The translations under genes and the position numbers were made by a program. Shown in pieces: positions 57,268-64,000 of a stretch of DNA of 64,000 nucleotides. Position 1 is the stretch's first letter; every line of letters starts with the position of its first letter. The DNA comes from Nicotiana tabacum (taxonomy: Eukaryota > Streptophyta > Magnoliopsida > Solanales > Solanaceae), in contig NC_134085.1 in the NCBI RefSeq assembly GCF_000715075.1, positions 135,794,060 through 135,858,059 on the forward strand, in the 5' to 3' direction. The notes below the pieces were generated by a model, which was not told where the DNA came from, did no database searches, and saw nothing but the letters and a program-made list of their open reading frames with translations.

Positions 57268-57410
57268 CGCGAACGGGAGGGTCTTCCCGCGAACGCGAAG
57301 GCAAAACATTAGGGCAGAAAATTTTTACCTTCGCGAACGCGATGGTATGCTCGCGAATGCGAAGGTCTGATTCTGGGCAAAAAAAAATTTGCTTTTCGCG
57401 AATGCGAAGA
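57268..57410 (+). repeat. Internal dyad array 2 of E
   Basis: CGCGAAC at 57,268 and 57,288, CGCGAA at 57,332 and 57,352 (20 bp each), plus a single TTCGCGAATGCGAAG at 57,397. Lies directly upstream of the third ORF. Confidence 0.85.
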
Positions 57411-57579
57411 GCAATCACTGGCAGTCCCAAAACTGGCGAAAAACAGTAGCTTCGCACAACTTTGCCCGGAACCATTTTCGCCCATTTCTTTGGCCTATAT
57501 ACTTCCTAATATATTATTTTAAGTGTCTGTATGAGTTTTTAACATTGTTGGTCTATTGTGTAGGTACTTTGGGCATAAA

Positions 57580-58928
57580 ATGGATCCGGAACACCATGAA
57601 TTTGAGCACGAACATGTCTTTGGACCTGAACAAGAGGAACTCTTTGATCATGAGCGGTTTCTATCTGCAGCATGTAAGCGAAAATATAATGAACTCCTGT
57701 CCAAGACCATCGTCCGAAAAAGAGGCATAAACTTGGAAAAAGTCAAAGCTAAAATGTCGGGCTTCTACACGCGCTTGGTAGAAAGCAGGTGGATTTGTTT
57801 TGCTGAGCAACCAAACAATGCCAACCACACAATAGTTCTGGAATTCTATGCAAACGCCTTGAGGACCGACTTCCAAGGTTCCATTGTTACTACTATACGG
57901 GGCGTGCAAGTCCACTTCAGCCCTGAGATAATCAATGATATTTATGGCCTTCCCAATGTTGATAACAAGGTCTACAGAGATAGAGCCAAAGCAGGAGGAA
58001 ACTAGTGGCTAGTGGATAAGTTACATGATGGGGTTACCCCGAAGTGGCTGACAATGCACAAGGGAGATGATTCTCATGATTTCACGGCTAAGGCAAAGAC
58101 ATGGCTCTCCATTATCTGTTCAAGAGTGTCGCCCTCTACAAATGACACTGATATGACACCAGACATGGCAGTGATAATTGTTGCTATCATGGATGGACTA
58201 CCTATGAACGTAGGGGAACACATTGACCGAGAAATCGATGAAGCCACTCATGGGAGCTCCAAGAGCCTTTTCTTCCCATCCTTGATCACTAGACTTTGCT
58301 ATGATGCTGTGGTTCCTAAACGCCCCAATGATATTGAGAAAGGTCCAAGAAAACCGATGATCCATCCCTTGCTGAAAAGGGGACCCAGTGACAAACAGAA
58401 AAAGAGGAGAATTGATGTTGCTTCCCCTTCATTTGGGTAGTTCTCTGAAGCCACCACTGATCCCGCTGGATCCTTTGCACCTTCATCAGGGTCCTTTGAC
58501 CCCATGGGACCTATCCAGTCTGATCCTCACACTATGCACCACTTGTCCAGTCAGATATTTGGAGTAGATCCGCATGTTAGGTAGCTTATAGCTGGCCTTC
58601 CCACTGGACCACCTGGGGCTGGAACATTTACTAGGACTGGAACATCTACTGGGTTGCTGCCCTACCATCCATGGAGGATATGGTCAAAGAGCAAAAAGCA
58701 ATCACGGGCAAGATGGAGGCCATTAACACCAGGCTGGAGAACATGAGTCGCCAGCAAGGAAAGATTGAGAAGAGGCAGAGAAAGTTCAAGGAGCATGAGA
58801 AAAATAAAAGCAAATTGTTGTCCAAGATGATGCAAAAGCTGAGTACATTTTGTGGTTCACATGAATCGGAGGATGATGATGATGCGGATGTGGAGCTCAA
58901 ATTTTCCACCACCTTCAGTTCCGACTGA
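57580..58928 (+). pseudogene. Third ORF of element E: PF20167-like domain plus coiled coil
   Basis: ATG at 57,580 starts MDPEHHEFEHEHVFGPEQEE. Domain hallmarks: FLSAACKRKYNELLSKTIV, VESRWICFAEQ, VLEFYANAL (57,835-57,861), VHFSPEIINDIYGLPNV, then a TAG at 58,003 and continuation with WLTMHKGDDSHDFTAKAKTW, AVIIVAIMDGLPMNVGEHI, SLFFPSLITRLCYDAVVP. A basic KKRRIDV segment may act in nuclear targeting. After TAG 58,438 and a frameshift the tail is a coiled coil (58,671-58,830: QKAITGKMEAINTRLENMSR) ending in an acidic ESEDDDDAD. Same order as the third ORF of A (domain, linker, coiled coil). Only two stops and one shift, so relatively young. Confidence 0.75.
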
Positions 58929-59133
58929 TGCAGTATTCAGGAAGCACTTTCCACCATTTTACTCTATCATGTTTAGTTGCATTGGGGACATTGCAACATC
59001 TTTAGTTGGGGGTGGCTTCTTGTATAACTGTTGTTCTTGTATAATTGTGGATAACTGTGGGTATGGCAGATTGGTACTGTGGTTGTTTTCATTTTGTTGT
59101 TAGTGTATTTTCATGTGATGTGTGATATTATTA

Positions 59134-59335
59134 TGTTTAGTAGCTTCTTAATTTTTTGTTTTTATATATATTATGTTTTAGTTACTCGATGTTTATTAGC
59201 TATATTATTATATTTATTAGCTTCTTAACTTCTTGTTATATATATATATTATATTTTAGTTACTTTATGTTTAGTAGCTTCTTAATTTTGGTTAGTAAAT
59301 ATTTTTATATATATATATAGTATATTTTATGTTAG
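59134..59335 (+). repeat. AT-rich tandem repeat in the E 3' UTR
   Basis: Three units of about 55-75 bp, each with ATGTTTAGTAGCTTCTTAA-like and TATTATGTTTTAGTTACT-like blocks around (TA)n tracts. Confidence 0.8.
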
Positions 59336-59342
59336 TGGCGAT

Positions 59343-59383
59343 ATCCTTGGTTTTCTTTATACCACGGTTCTTTTTCCAAGGAT
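59343..59383 (+). other. Conserved 3'-UTR stem-loop (element E copy)
   Basis: ATCCTTGG (59,343-59,350) and CCAAGGAT (59,376-59,383), an 8-bp perfect stem with a 25-nt loop carrying ATACCACGGTTC. Counterpart of 1,191-1,227 in element A. Confidence 0.65.
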
Positions 59384-59389
59384 GTCAAT

Positions 59390-60910
59390 TTTCTTCTTGA
59401 ACCGGGTAATTGTTAGTAAATTTTTGTTGACTTTTCCCGATGATGGATAGCTAGGCAACTTTCTTAAGGATATTAGTCTTGTAGTTAGATATAGCTTATT
59501 AATTTAGAAAAAATAAATGATTTGAGTTGGGGTTTGTGCCCATTGACCAAGTTGTGGCTTGCTTGGTACCAACATGATTTAAACATCGACATATGAAATT
59601 TTGGTTGTTGAAAAAGAAGAAATAATTGAAGTAAAGATGTCCTGACTTTTAGACTCAAATTTTGGCTCTTTGATTCACTAAATAGCTTCCTATGCTATAT
59701 GTAACCTCTTTGAGTCATTCGTTTCAATTGGATTTTGGATTTGTATTCCACTTGAGTGTTCATGTGCCATATGTGGTGAGATTATTTATGAGTTCTTTTG
59801 CATTACTTGTAGTCTAGAACTTGCCCGGAATGTGCTTCAAAGCAAAATCATAGACTAACTTGGTTTGAAAAGTAATATTAGGCCTTCCTTGGACCGCTAG
59901 TGTGCCTTAAATGTCCTACCCTTGAATATTTTCCCTACTCAACCCATTTTGAGCTTTTAACATTGTTCTTTGGCAACCATGTTACAAGTTTTAATCCTTT
60001 GTTCTTTATTGATCTAGCTTTTGGCACCCTACCTCCCTAAGTACTTTGAAAGTGTAAACATAGACTAAAAGCCTATGATTGGGGGTGAAGGTTGAAAAAG
60101 TTGTGATATGGAAGTTGTTTAAAAGGTGGAAGGTAGAAACAAAAAATGAATGATAAAAAGTGAAACCTTCCTTTATTTTGAAAAGGTAGGAAAAAAAATA
60201 GAATAAAATGATAACAAGTTTGTGAATAAAGGGAAGACTATGTGTGGAATGAAAAGTGAAGAAAGGATGGAGAATGTTTTTGAAGGAAGTGGACTTTGAT
60301 TGTAAATTTTGTAGTGCTTGGAGAGGTTTTGAGTCACTCTAACCAAAATTGTGCCCTACCTTAACCAAAAACCTAAACTACAACCCTTTAAGTCCTAATT
60401 GATTTTGAACCAAGTTGTCTATATTAGTGGAGGAATACATGAAGGGCAAGCTTATGGTACTACTTGTTTGCATTTGAACATCTTTTAGAGAAAGAGTTAA
60501 TTCTTTCCACTTGATATCCCATTTTTGCTTTGAATTAAGATTTATGAGTGTGGGATCCTCTCTTAAATGTGAGGGCATATGAGATTTGAGTTGTGAATTT
60601 AATCCTATTTTCAATTGGAAGGAATGGCCAAAGAAAGTTAATTGTAATAGAGAGGCAAATTTTGAAGCTTTAGTGTCATGACTTGATTGCTACTTTGATT
60701 TGCATTAGTGTTTGAGCACTTGAAATGTAATGAAGTTCATGAAAAGTGTTCGGCAATTCATATGCATTGGTTTAATTGTTGGTACCAATCGAAGTCATGT
60801 GCTTGTACTTAAAGTAGACCTTTTTGGCTTAACATGATAAGGATGCAATGTTGAGTTAAATACTTGGGAGGAGATTTTGTCGCTTTCATTGCTTGAGGAC
60901 AAGCAATAGT
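59390..60910 (+). other. Rest of the E 3' UTR
   Basis: About 1.5 kb without a supported gene. Contains a second small inverted repeat shared with A (CGGG/CCCG here, TTGGG/CCCAA in A) before GATGATGGAT, and ends with TGAGGACAAGCAA ahead of the polypurine tract. Confidence 0.5.
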
Positions 60911-60925
60911 TTAAGTTTGGGGGTT
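60911..60925 (+). other. Polypurine tract of E
   Basis: TTAAGTTTGGGGGTT immediately before the LTR tip TGATAAG. Confidence 0.85.
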
Positions 60926-60926
60926 T

Positions 60927-60953
60927 GATAAGTTGGTATTTTACCAACTTATC
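60927..60953 (+). other. LTR-tip palindrome of element E
   Basis: GATAAGTTGGTA (60,927-60,938) and TACCAACTTATC (60,942-60,953): 12-bp perfect stem, 3-nt loop, one base inside the LTR terminus. Confidence 0.85.
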
Positions 60954-61129
60954 TTGTCTTTAAACCTATACTTTTGCTATGTTTGAGAGATAAAATTGTG
61001 TGTTTAATGTATTTTACTTCTATTTTACAGGTTGTATGTGATTTAGAGGTAATGGTGAAGAAAACAAGTAAAACAAGTCAAAAAGGAGCTAAAATGGACA
61101 ATGAGAAACTGCCTAGTGGTTTACTCTTC

Positions 61130-61285
61130 ACGAACGCGAAGGTACGGCGCGAATGCGAAGAAGCAGGTAGCTAGATTTTCGCGAACGCGAACGCGATGAA
61201 CCAGAACCTGAACCCAATGCGAACGTGATGCCTGAGGAAAGCAAAGCTTTGCGAACGCCAAGGTGTGACCGCGAACGCTATGAAG
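61130..61285 (+). repeat. Dyad-word array, right LTR of E
   Basis: CGAACGCGAAGG, GCGCGAATGCGAAG, TTCGCGAACGCGAACGCGATG, TGCGAACGTGATG, TTTGCGAACGCCAAGG (partial) and CCGCGAACGCTATG. Fewer intact pairs than in the left LTR. Confidence 0.8.
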
Positions 61286-62274
61286 AAACTGGGCGTGAAA
61301 ACTGGGCAGTTCTGGAATTTCACATTTTTTACCCCAAACCCTTTAATACCCAAATCAGCTCATTTGTAAGGGATCTTTGGCATATCTTTAGCTTATTGTC
61401 AGCTCCAAGAGACTATAGAGAACAAGTCTTGAAGCTAGGGTTTGCACACATACTTGAGTTTTGAAGATTTAAAGCTTGTGGTTAAGGATTTCTTACCCAT
61501 TTATGTTTATTTCTTTATTTCTACTTTGTATTGAATATTTAAGTGTGTAGTATTTATTTTCAATACTTGAATCTTGTTTATGGAAATATTCTTAGTTAAA
61601 GTGTGGATTAAATACATTGTTGTGCTTATGTATTGAATGATTTTTATTCTTTTATGAAGTGAGTTATTGTTTCTTTAATTATTCTTGTTCTTTAATGTTT
61701 CCAAAGGGATTAGCTAACCCTAGGACTCACCCATTAATTCCAAATTAATTTTGGAAAAGATAATTTGGAGTTGGGAAAGATTAATTAACAAGAACTTGAG
61801 GTTTTAACCCTCATTTTATAGATTCTACCTAGGGATAGGATTGAACTACTTGTAGCCATTCCGGGTGTGCTTAATCTCTTAATTGTTTTAGGGATAAATC
61901 AATTAGGAAGTCTTGTTAGTCTTAGGAAGAAGTTAATTAAGAATTATTATCCGTGGCTAATTAACATAAACTCGCTCATATTTGTAAAATCGTGAAATAC
62001 ATTGGATCGTTACTTGAGTGTGATTCCCGATGCATCTATACTTGTAGCCATTGATCATTTTAGTCGTTTTCTAGGTTAGTTTACATTTCTGCATTTAGAT
62101 ATAAAACATTTTCAAAAACCAATTCTTAGTGTTTTGCATTGCATAACAAGTGATAATTCTCGTACATTCCTAATCGCCTAAATATTGTTCTCTATGGGAT
62201 TCGACCCTGACTCATAATTGGGTAAATTATATTGCATGCAACCGTGTCCATTTACTTTTAGTAGTAGATTTGGA

Positions 62275-63584
62275 AATCCCAAACCAATCATCCCCGCAGG
62301 TCGTAAATTAGTTAAAGCAAGCACGAGAAGTTTTATTTAGGGGGACGGGGTTCTAAAAAGCAAAACGACCACATTTATAGTATTATAACATTTGAAAATA
62401 CAAAAATTAGTTTCACTTTTAGTATTTTGTTTTATATTAGTTTATTTTAATTAAGAGTGATTTTTACACTTTATAGATACTTTGTGTTATTTAATCTTCC
62501 TAACTCAAAGTTCAAACCCAAAAAGACATGGTCCAACCCAATTACCCTTAGCCCAAATAACCTTAGCCCATTACCACATCCTTAACCTAAAACCCTAAGT
62601 CCTTCACCTTTTTAATCTCCTAATCCGGACACCTACAAGGAGAAGACCTAGTGGCAGCGGTACCCCATTCAACTATACTGAGCGAGTAAGCAAAAAGAGA
62701 CGGGAGAGAAACAAAGAATCTGAGAGCTAAAAAACGAAGAAAAAAGGAAAGAAAGAAGGCCAACCTTCTTCTCCAAGAACTCCATTCTAGATCATCCCCA
62801 AAATACCATGAAAGTGCAGCTATAAAACCTCCATTAAACCACCCTTACACTCCATCAAAACTAACCTTAAACTCACTTCAAACCAACTTACAAACACCTA
62901 GAACAACCAGCTCTTCATCATCACAAACACCCAGCATTTTTTCCATAAAAAGTGGTTCGATTTTCTCCATTAAAATCATGTAAACAACCCAAACTCCAGC
63001 TAAAAAACAGCCTCAACGCCGCCGCAAAACCACCAAAATGCAGTCAAAAGCGGCCTAAAAACACTCCAAAAACCTCCGCAAAACTGTCGTCCTTCACCCC
63101 AACGAGCAGTCCTCCATACTGCTTCAACGGCTACAAAGCGAGCTGAGTTCAAGTGGGGATAGTCGAGGTTCGTGGAGGTCTCCGACGAGCTTGACTCCAG
63201 TCCGATTCCATTTCTTTATTTCATTCGATTTCTGAGAAGCCATTTCGAGGTTCATTTCTCACTTTATCCTTGATTAATATATAAGTTTGGATTTTTATTA
63301 TGATAGGTATTTTGAGTAAAATTTTATGGTTCATACTTACTAACATTTCTCATAGTTCAATAGTATGAGAATAGCATGTTAGCGCCTAAGCTAATTTATT
63401 TTGCACTTTAGCGAGAATTTGGCAATCTGTGATTATAGGGATAGAGGGCATACAATTGCCTTATACTGCCTCACCAGAACACCTTTATTTTTACTATGTT
63501 ATAGGAGTACACAATCTAAATTGTTCTAGTTATGCATATGAAGAAATTAACAGGCCAAAATAGTTAGTCAAGTTGCTTCTCATA
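62275..63584. other. Unassigned AT-rich region right of element E
   Basis: No LTR border, domain or RNA gene recognised. It shows C-rich strings (TAACCTAAAACCCTAAG near 62,585) and purine-rich leader-like sequence (62,690-62,760). The style resembles the U3/R part of the Tat LTRs at 27,800-28,100 and 40,700-40,870, but I cannot align them. The 64-codon frame at 62,952-63,146 (Lys/Pro-rich) is unsupported. Confidence 0.4.
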
Positions 63585-63764
63585 ATGAAGGTGTTCTCTC
63601 TCTTCACTTCGTTACTTCTATTGAGCCATAGTATACAATGTTTTTGCCAAAGTAGTGTCGCAGAATTATTTGAGAATGTTTCTTTTCCTGTTCATAGTTG
63701 GCATAAATTAGTTTGTCATCTTTTGTTGTTTAAAGTTAGCAAGAACATATTTGTCTCCTTTTAA
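63585..63764 (+). CDS. Possible short ORF or first exon with signal-peptide-like start
   Basis: From ATG 63,585 the frame reads MKVFSLFTSLLLLSHSIQC..., a Lys followed by a 12-residue hydrophobic stretch and small residues before Cys, as in a secretion signal. It ends at TAA 63,762-63,764. No known family. It could be a chance frame in AT-rich DNA, or the first exon of a host gene running off the window. No splice site was verified. Confidence 0.15.
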   Translation: MKVFSLFTSLLLLSHSIQCFCQSSVAELFENVSFPVHSWHKLVCHLLLFKVSKNIFVSF

Positions 63765-64000
63765 TCCATAAACAATAATAGTTTTCCTGTTTTGTTGGTT
63801 AGTTTTCTTAAATCTTCTAGCTATTTTAAGTGGATTAGTTTTATAGAAGATTTAGTTCCATGAATTATTAAGGCCTGAATCTTTCACTGTCATTATTTGT
63901 TTAATACAAGTTAGAGAAGGAAAAAATCCATGTTAGAGTGACTCAAGGTGCAAAAGGCAGTAATGTATAAAGGGAATTGGGCCAAGGTAGGCCTTGAACC

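Larger units (their letters stand above)
53715..62274 (+). mobile_element. Element E: non-autonomous Athila-related LTR element
   Basis: About 8.56 kb. Two LTRs of about 1.3 kb, tRNA-Asp primer site, a short Gag-like/coiled-coil coding block (55,206-56,574), two dyad arrays, a third ORF with PF20167-like domain, a long 3' UTR with the conserved hairpin, and a polypurine tract. No protease, RT or integrase is present. The left LTR lacks its first 49 bases, and the flanks (F2 tail on the left, unrelated sequence on the right) do not match, so the left border was rearranged. Confidence 0.8.
60926..62274 (+). repeat. 3' LTR of element E (about 1.35 kb)
   Basis: Full 5' tip TGATAAGTTGG. Matches the left LTR with scattered changes; within the dyad array it has lost most of one pair (compare 53,950-53,990 with 61,212-61,228). 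The last bases (AATCCC) differ from the left LTR end (CGTCATCA), so the right border is approximate. Confidence 0.88.

Noticed and set aside
57580..58928. Calling the third ORF a DNA transposase or an envelope protein
   Set aside because: No catalytic triad pattern or terminal inverted repeats support a transposase; no signal peptide or membrane segment supports an envelope. Only the domain name and position are reported.
63940..64000. Possible tRNA or organellar insert at the window end
   Set aside because: The GGCCTTGAACC string looks like part of a T-arm but no cloverleaf can be drawn, and no plastid or mitochondrial gene is recognisable.

Overview
The window is a gene-poor, repeat-saturated stretch of a plant nuclear genome, most likely Solanaceae (Nicotiana-like). 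The retroelement families, their LTR termini (TGTGACGACCC..., TGTTGATACCC..., TGTCACACCTCC...), initiator-Met and Asp tRNA primer sites and gag/pol motifs are those I know from that family; the taxonomic call is inference. I find no intact host gene. Almost every base belongs to nested, decayed LTR retrotransposons, so most short open frames are chance frames or pieces of broken gag-pol.

Layout. 1-790: Ty1/copia gag remnant (minus). About 900-27,068: element A, an Athila-type Ty3/gypsy element on the minus strand (5' LTR, tRNA-Asp primer site, gag, pol, a downstream third ORF, 3' UTR; the 3' LTR is not in the window). Its 5' LTR is split by element B (10,665-19,118, two 2-kb LTRs and a non-coding interior) and by solo LTR C (19,953-26,114), which itself contains solo LTR D (21,758-24,798). 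C and D have perfect 5-bp target duplications; B's differ by one transition. 27,069-27,309: gag scrap. 27,310-29,349 and 39,300-40,177: a Tat/Ogre-like LTR split by element H (29,350-39,299), a Tekay/Del-type chromovirus with both LTRs, gag-pol and a chromodomain-like tail. 40,178-51,589: second Tat/Ogre-like element F (LTR, gag, protease, RT-RNase H, archaeal-type RNase H, integrase). Solo LTR G (51,590-53,672) sits in F's tandem-repeat tail. 53,715-62,274: element E, a non-autonomous Athila relative with two 1.3-kb LTRs. 62,275-64,000: AT-rich sequence with no confident gene.

Most interesting signal. Five LTR families (A, C, D, E, H) of at least two lineages carry arrays of short, mostly CpG-rich, near-palindromic words, and the words are paired at a start-to-start distance of 19-22 bp (two helical turns). 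Each family has its own word, but Athila-type A and the unrelated LTR D share one (GTGCGGACCGCAC / GTGCGGCCGCAC). In A and E the arrays occur twice: in the LTR and again just upstream of the third ORF. In C, D and H the LTR has a common plan, with the dyad array at about 24-35% of its length and a minisatellite at about 65-80%. A and E also share a 3'-UTR hairpin whose stem differs in sequence but is preserved as a stem, and a palindrome at the LTR tip. Their third ORF carries what I recognise as the 'putative plant transposon protein' domain.

All coding regions here are interrupted by stops and frameshifts; coordinates of pseudogenes are envelopes, not intact reading frames.
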